From: Lethocerus indicus
Taxonomy: Eukaryota; Arthropoda; Insecta; Hemiptera; Belostomatidae
Assembly: GCA_019843655.1 (NCBI GenBank)
Contig: JACDQD010000010.1
Coordinates: 3,517,637 to 3,581,636 of the forward strand
Direction: 5' to 3'
DNA: 64,000 bases
Shown here in pieces: positions 49,101 through 62,049 of the stretch. Under the pieces are notes generated by a model. The model ran no database searches, had not been told where the DNA came from, and saw only the letters and a program-made list of their open reading frames with translations. A program made the position numbers and the translations under genes. Position 1 is the first letter of the stretch. Every line of letters begins with the position of its first letter.

Positions 49101-52100
49101 ATACAACAGCCGTTAGGTCGGATTTTGTTATCAGCCGAGTTCTCTTCTTTAGGCCCGTAAGTTCTCGATACGGCGAAAAGCCCCGTATTAGTGTGTGTGG
49201 GGGGAGGGTAAGTGCGGTCCCGTTAGGAAAACTTCCAACCTGGAAAAGTCCAAAGAGAGCTGGCGGGGATTTTTCTTATCTCCCGGGAAACTCTCCCTAC
49301 AGCCCGGTTCTGTTTCCCATTCCGGCCCATCAATTCTTGGCCTTTCATCGCATCAACGGGGAGACAGGAGTTTCCGATTGGCGCCACTGCTATCTAAACT
49401 GCGTTCATACACCTCCAAAAATGTATATTCTCAATAATTATAACTATATTTATCAATGCTTCTCATAAAGTACAATTAACTAAAGGATCATTGGAACAAT
49501 TATCATATTTTATGTTTATATGAAGTATCTCAAAGCCGGTGTAGCACCCTCAATAAGGATTTTATTGCTTTCCTTTAGTGTAGCGCAAATAACTGCTTCT
49601 CTACAGTTTTTAGTGTATAATAACATTATAAATTATAATATTAAATATTATATAAATTAAATATAATAAGTATAAATAAGTGTAGTAGTAGAGGAAAAAC
49701 TACAGGAAAAGCAGTTTTTGATTAAAAAATGGAAAAATAATATTTGGTATAAAAAGTGCCATGAAAAACCCATATTTCATAATTTAATACAGTTATATTT
49801 CGAGGTAAAAGAGTGGTTTAAGAAATCTTAGCTCCGATCGAATGTAATAAATTCTCGTCTCTTATCTCTTTCAAATAATTTGACATTAAAAACTCAAATA
49901 TTTGTTTGGCTATTCGGTAGTAAATAATATTTCTGTTCTGTAAGGCTCAATTAAGGCGGTCTAAGCGGAATCACGGTGGGTGGGGGTCCTAACCGGTTAC
50001 CCCATACAAATCCAAAATTTATGATCCCCGTCCCCGGCTATCAACGATGATTTACAGCGGTCCGATTGTCTCGGCGACGTCTATTTGTTTTAATGGCCGA
50101 TGGGCGTATTTAATCGCGCATTGAGCCCCGATACTGGCGTAAAATAGCGGCCGGGGAGAAGAAGAGCTCGGGGCAAATTACGACCAGCCCGCCCCGCGAG
50201 ATAACGCGGGCGTGAAACAGTCCATTAAAGAAAGCGCTTTTTAATTTCATACTGAAATTGCTCAAGTGAGTCAACAGCTAAAAACGGAAAAGAAATACGA
50301 AGACTCTTATTAACCCGGTCGTGTATCTCATTAATATAAATCGGCGGGGCCACCCGCGCCTTTTTAAAGCCGCTAACGCCCGTCCTAACGTCTTACGATC
50401 CCCTATCGCTAATCCCGATTATAAATGCAATTAAGCGGACAATTACTCTCACTTTAAAATTACCCATTATATTTCGGAAAGCCGTACGGTTTACGGCATA
50501 ATTCGAGAACAATTCGGGCTATATACTCGTTTACGGTTTCGAGCGTGTGTCCCCCGGAATTTTATGCAAATTTACTAGCGACCTCCAGACCATGAACTGG
50601 GATTAATATTAAAAAATGTAAAGGTTAAATTGGGGGGGATTCGGCTCAGTTACTTTTGAGGAATATAAGGAGCCCAATTAAAATTTGCCCCCACTTATTA
50701 GTGCGCTCTTTAAGGGCTGGTCCCTAGTTCCATTACAACAATGCTGATTTATTATCTAAAAATTAATGGTGTTTAAAAATACGAACCTCGTATTCGCTTA
50801 TGATTGATGAGGCTTCTATACTTATAACTCAAATAAAAATTCTGAGTCAGTCAGAGTGATGACTTTCGAGAAACCAAAAGCTGATCGAGAAAGAAGAATC
50901 TTAACAACTATCCCTTTAGGTAAGGATTACAAATATCGGTATCGATGAGGATCGGATTTGTTTGCAATTAAACCTGCGTGATATGCGTAAACACATCAGA
51001 GTTCGATATCGTGGTCGCGCAACTCCACTATAGATTTGATGAGTAGCATACTACTGTGTTCATATATCCACTTTTCCTTCTGCACAGCCAATAAGATTCA
51101 CTAGTGAAATTTGCACAACTTTCCCGGCGGGCGCAAAGTGGTGTTTTACAATTTTTTTTCCGCCTTTTCGTTCGCTATTGATCTACGGTCGGGAAAGTTG
51201 GAAATGTCGAGGTCGAAAGGTCGCGTCGGTAACAGAAGTAGGAAACACGAACGGGGGCATCATAGAGAAAGTGTGAGCCGCCGCCCGTCCTAGTGAAAAG
51301 ACCCACAACGAAAGGGAAGAGGCCGGACTAACTACCAGTGATGGGTTTTCACTGAAGAAAACGGGGATCAATTTTATGTTCCCGGCGTTGAATCGATGCC
51401 TCTCACATGCCTATAAAAGACGGATGTATCGACAACATGATTTAACGTTCGACACTACGTTTCCCGGACTGGAAACTGCTTTCTGATGATAATTTCGGCG
51501 ACCCTGACCGCAGGATGAATAACAAAAGGCGGGAGAAAGTTTGCACGGAGTTGTGGGCCCTGGAGGCCGAACGGAAGACAAAATTGGGTCAAAGATAGGC
51601 CGAAATAAGCCCAAGACCAGCCAAAGGAATCAGTGGGTTAGTTTTCGCAAAATGTTCGTTTACTGCTTTTTAACTAATTTGGAGGAAAATTAAGAGACCA
51701 ATCTCTTTAAATACAACATAAAATTACCACGATTTAACCAACAATTTGGACTACAACAACGAAATAAATAGGACAGACGATATTATCTGCTCTAGGAAAT
51801 GGAGTGATATAGCGTTAAATGTTTTGAGCAAATTACACAGCTTCTTACTTCCGGACTGGCGAGCCGAAGCATCCAAGCTCGGCTTGGAAGAAAAAGCAAT
51901 AATTGCAAATTACATAACCCCTTCTCCGAATATTCTAATCGAGTAAATATCGAAACATTTCAAACAAACACTTCACAGAAAGTTTAATTGACTGGAATCC
52001 CTAACTCATCGAAAGTTGAAATGAAACCAACCGAAAAGGGTACAGGTTCGTGAAGGTATTTCAGTTTTAATTAAATAAATGCTATTAAAATACATTTATA

Positions 52101-55100
52101 CTGGTAACGATAAAAAGAATAAAAATAAATAAATAAAACAGGTACGTTACGCAACATTCTGCCATGCATGAAAAATCGTTATTAGCTCAAAGTTAATATT
52201 TTTTTCATATTTTCCTTCTGTTCATTCAAAATAAATAACGCAGAGCATTTATAAGCGAAAAAGACCACCCATTTTGTAATTTTTTGTAATATAAACTAAT
52301 CAATAGAGAGTTACAGAAAGGACTGTTTATTTAATACATGCAGTTTTGAGGATTTTGGTAGACTCCATTCTAGCACGAAATGCAGGAAACAATGGAAGCA
52401 TATACCGGAAAGATAAAATGGAAATAAAATATTTCGAAATTTTAAATTCACATTTGAAACTACTATTAATTATTTGATAATTAATGGTTTTAGTTTTGAA
52501 AAAAAAGAAACGGCCTACAAGAAGAGTGATTTGTACGACCGGTTCGTCCGCAGTTCTTCCCGGTTTCATTTTACAGACAGAAGAAACGAAACTGGCTTTT
52601 GCGTAACTTCGGTAGAAAGTAAAATCCGAATTTTAGAGGGAAAAAAACTTCATTTAATTGATGCGCAGTTATGACGTTTGAGATAAACATTTCCGACAAA
52701 AAATGATGCAGTTCTTAACTTTCTAAAGTTGCGAATCAGCGCCGCACGTTCCACAGTCACAGCACGTACCGATCTCAGCGTACGTTCAAGGGATTAGTCG
52801 AGGCATATATTTTAATCCATGAGATAATAAATTCAATTACAATAATTAAGCCATATATATTTAATAAAAAAAATTATCGGTTATCAGTATCAGTGCAAAT
52901 AGGATGCTGAATCAGCAACATGTGTTGGTGCTTCATTAATTTCCGAACCATCATGTTATCTTAAATTATATAACCTTGCTACGGTAAGCTGTCAATTATT
53001 AGGGTAATGAAGGCATTAAAAAATCAACGCGATCAACTATAATGAAATTCATTTTCGACAAGAAATTCGAGGATTAATATCTGAAATAATAAATTAAGAG
53101 ATATTCCGAACGACATTCTGATCGCTGTTCCCGAATAATAAACCAAAAATAGCAACAAAAGAATTGTCAAGCAGGCTTAGTTTAGACTCAAAGAATATGA
53201 AGATATATCCTTATATAGACTAAGGTTATGTCACTTTTACATATTAAGTAAGAGTTGCGGATATCATTTGGGCCCCTTTCAATCACCAACCATTCTATTA
53301 GAATCGTTGGTTTCTCCCAACATTTCTTCAGTTCCAGTCGAACTGTCGGAAACGTGAAATGCGGAATATTCTTCCAATCTAAGCGTCGCTCCGTTATTAG
53401 TCCAGTCATTAAACCTAGAAGCTATTCCGACCGCATCCTGAGTCAAATTTTCGGCCGCAATTTACAAGCCCCTATAACTACTTCGAAATGTTCGTGAGAA
53501 TTTCCGTCTCCTGTCGACTATCCGCGCTTAAGCTACTAGACCGGTTTCGTTCATCTCGCCATCTTCGGCGACATTCGGTTAATAACATATTTACGTAAAG
53601 AGTTTATTTCTGATGAAGTATCCCCCCACGGTTCGCTGGATTGTTTTTAATGTCTCTTTTATACGGTTTTGTAACAGTTGTCTTTATTTACCTCCTTTCG
53701 TCGAAACTGATCAGTGAAGACAATGAAATTAGATGAGGAAGAAAGAGTAATAGAAAAAAGATCGGAATGTTACGAACGTAATTCTAACATTCATTGAGAA
53801 ATTGTTTTAATGGACTAGGCACATTGCGTAACACATTATTAAAAGTAGTCATTAATACGAACAAATACTAAGAAAGAAACCAATAACTATTCTATTTGAA
53901 CAACCAGAAAGCCGATGCTGAATTGCAATAAAAACCGAAATCGGTTTCCAGTGGATATGGGGTATAAGATACAAAAAAAGGTTAGATATTTTCATCCGCC
54001 ATTGGCCGTCTAAGTCTCGTTTAAGGTTCTCGCTTTTGTTGCGAGGCCCTACTTGTAAGTGAATGCTAAATGAAGAAAAAAAGAAAAATAAGTCTTTTCG
54101 TTCATTATTTATCGCGTTTATTCTCCCAAAGTCAAGAGGGGGTGCTGCTAAAATAACTGGATGCTCTCGTTCGGCGAAATTAGGCGGGTTCTTCGGCGCT
54201 CCTCTTCGCGCTGAACATTTTTCCAGCAATCCGCTGAATTTTCCCCGTTTCCTGAGTTTTCCCCAAGTATCTCCTTCGTCGGTCTCGGTGTCGGGATGGG
54301 CCCGGGCGCTGAAATATCGCGCCCGTCTCGGGCACAGAAAGACGACAACATCCCGAAGGCAAGTTGGTAGCGGGGAAAGTTGGTTATGAAAATTTACGAG
54401 CACGGCCCGCAGAAGGAAAACGGCGGCGGCTCCGGTTAAACAGAGATAATTCCGAGGGGAAGCTGGGCTAGGGAATGGGGGCCCAACGGATTAGGCGGAC
54501 CCAGGTGGTCCGCACCCTCAAACCCCACTTTCCCAGCCGCCCTCCTAACAACCAATAGAACAAACTTTCTACTATTTTTCTTCCCTACATCTACAGGGAC
54601 GACTTATCATCAGTCTAGGAACCTGCCGGAATAGGAGAAATTTTATCTGTAATACTTTAGTTTGGATGTGATTAAAACTAAATATAAATATTGGTATACC
54701 AAAATACCAAAGATATAATTTTGTAGCTGAATCGACTTATATATCATAGCATAAAAACTTTCATACTTCATTCTAGAATGTAATAGTTGAGTTATAGGAA
54801 TTAGAAATTCATTTTGAAGGTGATCTACGGCATGAGGTATTCAAAGGCGAACGCTTATAACAGTGTGCTCCAGGAAATCGAAAAGATTGCATACAACTCC
54901 CACACTCAGCCAATTTTAATTAATTACGCGGAATAAATAATATATCAAAAATATAATCCGCTTATTATCACAGTTTAGTCGTACTGACTATGTTGTAAAA
55001 AAATTCCAAAAAATGAATATACGAATACATTGAAGGTTATTGGAATATGTAGCATTGGAGTATTAGTTCCGACTAAATGAATTGAATGCAAAAAATGATC

Positions 55101-58100
55101 CGGTTAACAGTCGAAAGTAATCGAGGGATGTAATTGACGACAATTTGGCCAAGCAGTAAAAGCCTAAAAAGGGTCCCCGGTTATGAGCTTAAATTGCGGT
55201 CTGTATTAGAGATTTAGGTAGTTTGCGGTCTGAGGCTGAGGTGTACCTCAGGAGACTGAGGGTTAAGGCTGAGGTATTGCACAACTCATGTTATCCGCTC
55301 CCTCTGCATCGCATTTTCCCTTTATCCGCTCCTCTCTGAATTTATCCCCCGTTCTATTCTATCCTTTCCTCTAACCTCTATCACTCTCTCTCTCTCTTTC
55401 GTGAATTACTCTGAATCCGGTCCAATTAGTTTTACTCAGTGGGGGCTAAATCATTTGAGCCTCCTCACAGCCATCTCGCACCGCGACTGATACTTAATTA
55501 AATACAACTGCTTATAGATACGGCGTAAGGAAGTTCACTTATTTTTAAAACTTTATTTATCCATTATTTAACCATTAAACATTTTATTGCGTAGGGATAT
55601 CCCATTACCGCTACTATCTCATTGATATTGTAGTGAGATATTCATCCCGTCGGACCTCTCACTAAACTCCTAAAAAAGATTCAAGGATAATGGACGTTTT
55701 TTAATAAAGGATCAAACAAATAAGAGACAACTGAAAAACCGCTCGAATGATATATGATGTCATCAAACGTATTTTTAGATGCTTAGGTCAAAATTGAATA
55801 TTGCAATTTAATATTAGGCAATTTACTCTGTATATTTTCTTATCTGTCGGTCTTCGCAATCAATTATTCAAATTTTTATTCCTATATCGATTAGAATTAT
55901 TTATATTTATCCATTTTAGGCTCAATTCAAAAGGTACAAGTTCTATACACATATTTTGTCCTGGTTTTATGGTTTCATTACACAATACGATGTAGTTCAC
56001 AGTTTTGTATATCTCAATTATCTCTCGACGTAATTTTAAACCCTGAACATGCAGCAGTTTTGAAACTTCAATAACTTATTTTTTCGATTCAATCTTTTCG
56101 GTCTCATTAAGATGAAAACGGAAGTCAGTAAAACGAAACTCGGCAAAAGAAAATTTCAGCATTTGATATCTCAAGTGTTCGAAATTCGAAACAAATTGCC
56201 AACCCCGATTTCACGATTCGAACCCACATTTGAAACCACTGTTCTGAAACTTCGACCGGCATCGAAAGTTAAATAAAACCGGGACGGTTTTTGTTGACTT
56301 TTCGAAAAGGCGGAAAGGTCGAATTGGGGGAGAGACTTGAATTTAATTTGCCTTATTTATTTATACGGCGGTTGACGAAAGGTCGTATTGTTTTACGGCT
56401 ACCCTCTACCGCGGGCCGCACCAATAAAAGTTTTCAGGTTTATTGGTATCGAGCCTGGCAGAAGTCATCCCGCCCGGTTAAACCTTCAGCTTGCTCCTGA
56501 TATCCCTAAACTTAGATCCGTATTCTTGGCATTTTCCAGACACATATGGTGAAATGTAATCAATTAAAATCGCAAATTGAAGATAATCCATCTGAGGGCC
56601 CTATACAGAACCTACACACATAGAAATTAATTATTTTATTGTTAATACAGCTGTTGATGACGATAAATCTAGTGGAGACAGATGATACAATAATACTATC
56701 TAATTTGGAAACAAGAAATTTTTTCTAAATTTTCAAAAAATTTACATTTCATCGGTTGTCTACTAACTGACACAATCATTTTAAGTCAAATTAAGAATCA
56801 AAATATGTTATACTAATAGTACCTGTTCTCAATTGAAAATATTATTTCGAAATTCAATTTTCCTTATACCAAAATCGTTGTCTTAATGAAGAATTTCCCG
56901 AGTAACCTATAAAAGTGTGGAAACAAGAAAGAGAAATCTGATTAATTATGTTAACTAATTTCATATTACGTCAATAACATTCCGAAATGTGCTGTAGATT
57001 AACAAATTCTTATTTCTCCATTAAGTTAGTTTTTCGAAAACTAATTCCTATAACAATACAAATACCTAGTTTTTCATTTAGGAATGAACAGGAACATTCG
57101 AATAATAGGATTGGCATTAGCCAAGTGCGATAACTATTAACGTGTCCCAGTGCCAGAGGGCGGAGGCAGCCCGCTGATGGGCAACCTCATAATGCCCGGC
57201 TAGCGTGACTCGACGCAGTACCAACTTCGATATGCTCCATCAGCGCCGGTTCACCACCACCAACCACCCACAGCGTGTTCTCAATGTACCCCGCCAATAG
57301 GTTTAATACTTGTGAGCGAGCTCGCGAGCTCTGTTTTCAGACGAGCGACATCGCCCCATTAACGGTTAATGAGCCGGCATTCGCTGGTAACATCACGCTA
57401 ATTCTGATTCTAAATCTCTAAAGCTCGTTGAACGAATGTCCATCAGAAGGGGAAACACATTCAGAAATCGAGATAGTACTTTTTTTTCAGTTCATTGTCT
57501 CTTCTGGGTGGCATTTGAGAAACATTTGAAAATTCTTGCCAGTGGGAGAAGAACCCTCGGATCGTAGGGGAAAAAAACCCGTTTCGAGATGGTGAAATAA
57601 CAGAAACCACTGGAAACGAAAATAGTTTCCAATTTCAGGACTTCGTGGAACTTGAAGGAAGTTTCCTTCAATTACTCCCCGTCCCCATGACCCACTCTCA
57701 TTTATACACTGACGTCAAGCGCCACTAGTTTGCCCACAGAGTATAACTTGAGTTCGCATGTGAAGACAGTTTGGCACAAGTACCAAACAGGAGGCCGCGG
57801 TTACAACTAAAGAGGGTTATTAATTACTAACGGATAACGAAATCGATCTAACCTCAGCCTCCAAGCGAACTTAAGAAATATATAGTTCGTCCTAAATTTT
57901 CGTGCTACACTTTATGTACAGGCGTTCTAATTAGACGTTTGCGCTTAACTGTTGTCGTCCACTTCCTGCCCATTTTGTCTGTTGATATATTGCCGGGACT
58001 TGAGCGAATGATTAAGCGCAAAGCGGGGGTCGTTACAACACTAGTGTTTCATCTCGGCATTCTCTCTCCCTCTCCCTCCCTCTCTCTCTCTTAGGCGCAC

Positions 58101-61100
58101 TGGCGTCCGCGCCGTATAATAGATCTCGGCCCATTATTTATGTAGCTGGTGGGCCCCTGGCACGAGCTTTACGCTCTGCGGGGAATAGGCCTCCTCCACC
58201 TCCTCCGCCTTCGCCTCCAAGTAATACCGGGAGAGTCGTTCTGTTGCCGGCGGGAAAGAGGACGCCGGTTGTATAACGCGGTCGGGGACGGGCCTCCTCT
58301 GAATAAACAAGGGACACACAGCCGGCCGGATCCACTTTCGATGTTGTCCGTTTACATAAACTGCGCCGTGCGTGGAGCGGTCTGAACGCGGAGGGAGAAC
58401 GCGGAATGAAAGTATCGATGCAATTACGCGATGAAAGTTAAATGTTAATGTGGCGGCGGTTTCATTTGTTTGTTCCGAACCGGCTAATTGATGTTTACAG
58501 TATTGGCGAACTATTAAAGTTACTTTGTCGGTTTTACAAAACCTTTATTGGCTTCCTTATGACTTCCGAAATGTTATTATCCTCGCTGTTTTTAGTAAAT
58601 AGAAAGTGGCGGGCGCCTTTATGGGCGAAATATACCATTTAGAAATTTTACTAAAGTTTCTATTCTAGTTTACTATTAAAGCTACGAAGAATTTTGACAC
58701 TTCCTGGCCCATCCTGCAATGTTGCGTTAACGGCGAAAATAAACCTTAGAAGCCACTTTTACTATTATTCCCTCGAAAGCTAAAAAAAGCGCTTGTTTCA
58801 CAGTTATGTAAACATTATTCTGAATAAAATCGAGAATTTGTAGGTGGGAGAGAAAGGAGAGAAGAGCTGAACAATCCGCAAATTGGTGCACATTCAGATT
58901 AATTTTAAAATTAGAAAACGAAATATAATCAGCGAGGAATGAAAGTCATAAGGTGGCAGAACAGCAGGTACCGCAAAGACAATTTCATTACGTTACAAAA
59001 CTAGTATTTCAAATTAATGTTAGAACTAATTTTTATCAATCCAATTAGAAAACGATTCCAATACAAATTCCACCTTTTTTGGAACTTTAAATACACAATG
59101 ACTTTGGCAGTCGTAATTTGAATTAGACTAGAATAAATTAATTCCAATTAATCTATGTTTTCTTCCTTCCTATTGCACCCATCACAATAATTGCTACGAT
59201 ACGTCTAATGAACTTCTGAAGGTAAATAAACGAAATCCAATTCACGAATTTATGAAAAACGTCGTCGGGCAAGAACAGCCGATGGTGCGCAGGATGCTGC
59301 ATAAAATGCTCGCGCAATACTATTACATTAGTGAAAGTTTTAACGACAGGTTTTAACGGCGCATTTTTATTGGTAAATATTTCTTTGGCGACGATCATGC
59401 CGAATGAAGATTCCGAGGCCAAAATTAAGATGTAATGACATAACATTCACTTTCTAAAGTTTTTATTGGATACATAATAGCGCGTCAAACCGGCAAATAA
59501 CGCATTTAAAGCCGTGTATTTAAAAATTATGACTGCATTTAGTAGTGAAATTTAAGTATACACAAAAATAGAAGGAAATGTACGAGAACACACAAAAGGC
59601 CAATAAATTAGCTCTCCTTATATAAAACAACTGATAATGTATATGAATTTGAGTAAAATTAAACCATGTATTCTTCAGAAAAATAAATTGTGAAAATTTT
59701 TTGAGATTTATTTATTTACGTTTGTGCGGGGGTAGGATTATTATCATCGAAATGTCTGTCTCCGTTAACTGGTTCCTCTGCTATATCAGTTTTGACAAAT
59801 AAGTTGATAAATGATATTGAAGCATACGCTATCATAGTGACAGTGCCTACAAAAATGTATTACTAATACAATCCTGCTTGCGAGTAACAGAAGACCACTG
59901 CCTAAACCGGTTTGCATTAGGCAGAAATCACAAAAGAGAAACGAGAACAGTCTCCTCATAAATCATTTATGATTGATTTGATGTAACTTTTATTAAAAAA
60001 AGTACATTTGCAACTCTACAATTCGGAGTTTACCATAATAATGCAAAGCGGTTTTTAATAGGGGAGCATAACAGAAATACGGCTTCGCCTATCCCCGGGC
60101 TCTGTGAAAGTTTTCTGGGTCAGAACTCGAGTTTTAAAATGCCAATATGTATCGACGAGCTTTTATACTTTGCTCTAAATGTCAGGAGGAAGGCCTAACC
60201 TATCTCTCTGACTTATGGGTTATGGGAGAGATTTATGGGACACTGACGCCGCTGCAACTCTATATCTATATATATAGAGGCGCTCAGTTTACGACCCACC
60301 TTTCTGCTGACTCGTATACCAAAGCGTACGAAATAGAATAATCCTTGATTAAAGGGGGAAACCTACCTCGTAAATAACGTATAGCCTGTTTGAAATAAAA
60401 ACGAAAAATGTTAAACCTACTCTGGAGTCAGATATCCAACATACACTATAAATACAATACGTTTTTGAGCATCATAGCGCACCGCATTTTTTCCATCAAT
60501 TCGAAGATAGACCGGCCGACTTTTAATCCGAGATTATAAAAACACACGTATATGTCACCACCTTGTATAAACGGTGCGAAGGAAATACATAACAATTGGC
60601 CGATTCCGAGGTTGTGAGAGGTGAAAGATCACGAAGTGAGAGGCGCATAATACACACTAGAAATCAAATTACGTAATATGAAAAAACAGAATGGAAATGA
60701 AATAAATTCATTTACTTTATTTATTCACTCTATGACCAGAACTTTCCTTAACTTACTCCTTGGGCCTAACTTAGTCTCAACTCGCCGCCACAGACATATC
60801 GAGAGTGACGTCCTCCCAATTTAGCCGCTAAGTGCTTCGCACTTTCGATAGTTCTTCAGAAACAAGGTGACGCCTAACGAGTATACCCGCGCAAGGCGGT
60901 AGAACTCCACTTGCATAATCCGTTTTCGTCGGGAAATTGCGAAGTTGACTGAGAAATTTGATTCTACCGTGGCGGATCGAATTTTCCTCAATTACAAAAT
61001 TTCCCTGGCCCCCCGCCCATTAAAACACGAGACGCTATTGGAGAAGAGCGCTTCACACAGAGCTTCGGACTGTTCGCTCCGAGGTAGGTAAAGAGCAAAT

Positions 61101-61986
61101 CTGTTCAGAATTTTGCCCCGCAGTATTCACAGGGAAAAATTTTCACAAATGCCACCCAGAGGACGAGAATGAACTAAAAAATGTATTATACCCATTAGTA
61201 AATAAATAATGAGAGAAAAATCGGGGATCGTGCTCATCGGGCTTGCACAAGAGTAACTGATTTGTCCCAACAAATGACACGAATTTAATCATTCGAAACC
61301 TTCTCCGTGCCGTAGTCTGTGCACTAAGCACTAAGGGAGGAATATAAAAACTAGACAAATTATAGGGGGCCTATTACGGAAGAGCGGGGGTGAGCGATAT
61401 TGACCCAGTTGTGGGCACACTCCGTTAGCGTGCTGTCCCCGCTATCTCCCGGACAGGGACAGACTTGTACCGGCATTTATACTTAGTCCGGGCCTAAGTC
61501 TAGTCCTAGTTGGGCGAGACCTCGTGGCGGAACACGATTTTAAAATATAAATACGGCAATCGATGACCCAAGAAAATTACACAGCACGAACCCGACTCAC
61601 TCAGCAGGTCGCTCCGTCGTACGAACGATACTAATGTCCCTGTCAGTCATATCATGGCCCGATGCCCTTTACTTAATGGCGTTGTTCTGTCACCAGCAAA
61701 GTGCGACACCTACTCACTTCAGTGAGTTTTTAAAATACAATTGTAAATTAATAATTTGTTCGTAAGTGGCAGTGTTTTGATCTATTGTCGAGGAGTCTTA
61801 ACGTCATTTGCAGTACGTTTGAGTTTTGTATGTGGGTTCCATGTCAATCTTCTGTCTAAATGCAGTTCCAAGATCCCCACAACTCGATTCCGTGGCCGCA
61901 GTTCGTTGATGAACAAAAATAGTATTCAATACGGCCCAAACATTTTCACTACTATTTAAACACCATAGGAACAATGCAAAACTCAC
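46146..61986. other. 15.8 kb without a recognised gene
   Basis: I see no convincing exon. Contents: the solo fold-back arm at 53.5 kb, CT-rich runs near 55.4 and 58.07 kb, and GC-richer blocks at 46.8-47.2, 49.2-49.4, 50.0-50.6, 54.1-54.5 and 58.1-58.4 kb. These could be conserved non-coding elements, but I cannot test this. Confidence 0.5.
53497..53592 (+). mobile_element. Fold-back repeat copy G, single arm
   Basis: Only the left arm is visible: TTTCCGTCTCCTGTCGACTA, TACTAGACCGGTTTCG and ATCTCGCCATCTTCGGCGAC. No right arm was found downstream, so this is a solo or truncated copy. Confidence 0.5.
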
Positions 61987-62049
61987 AAATGGCAGGCCTC
62001 GTGGAGCCGGTCGACCGGAATATTAACTTGGAACGATGAGCACACGTAC
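61987..62049 (-). other. Second recursive-splicing-like site (CAG|GTACGT)
   Basis: The minus strand shows CTAAT, then a long pyrimidine tract (CTTCTGTTTCTTTCTATTTT) and CCAG, ending at 62050 and immediately followed by GTACGT. That fits the AG|GTRNGT form of ratchet points. A further donor, GTGAGT, comes 63 nt later (61986-61981). The 63 nt are open in two frames, one of them YVCSSFQVNIPVDRLHEACH. It could instead be a real small exon, but neither open frame enters the 46 kb site in phase. Confidence 0.45.

Noticed and set aside
49019..49468. Open frame of 149 codons, plus strand
   Set aside because: No recognisable motif, and overlapping frames of similar quality. Base composition alone can explain it.
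53852..54403. Longest open frame in the window (183 codons, minus strand)
   Set aside because: It starts in a GC-rich block and runs into AT-rich sequence with a run of phenylalanines. There is no recognisable domain or splice context, and competing frames of similar length lie on the plus strand.
59898..59924. Small hairpin with CTGCCTAA / TTAGGCAG arms
   Set aside because: Eight-base arms are expected by chance in 64 kb, and no associated feature was seen.
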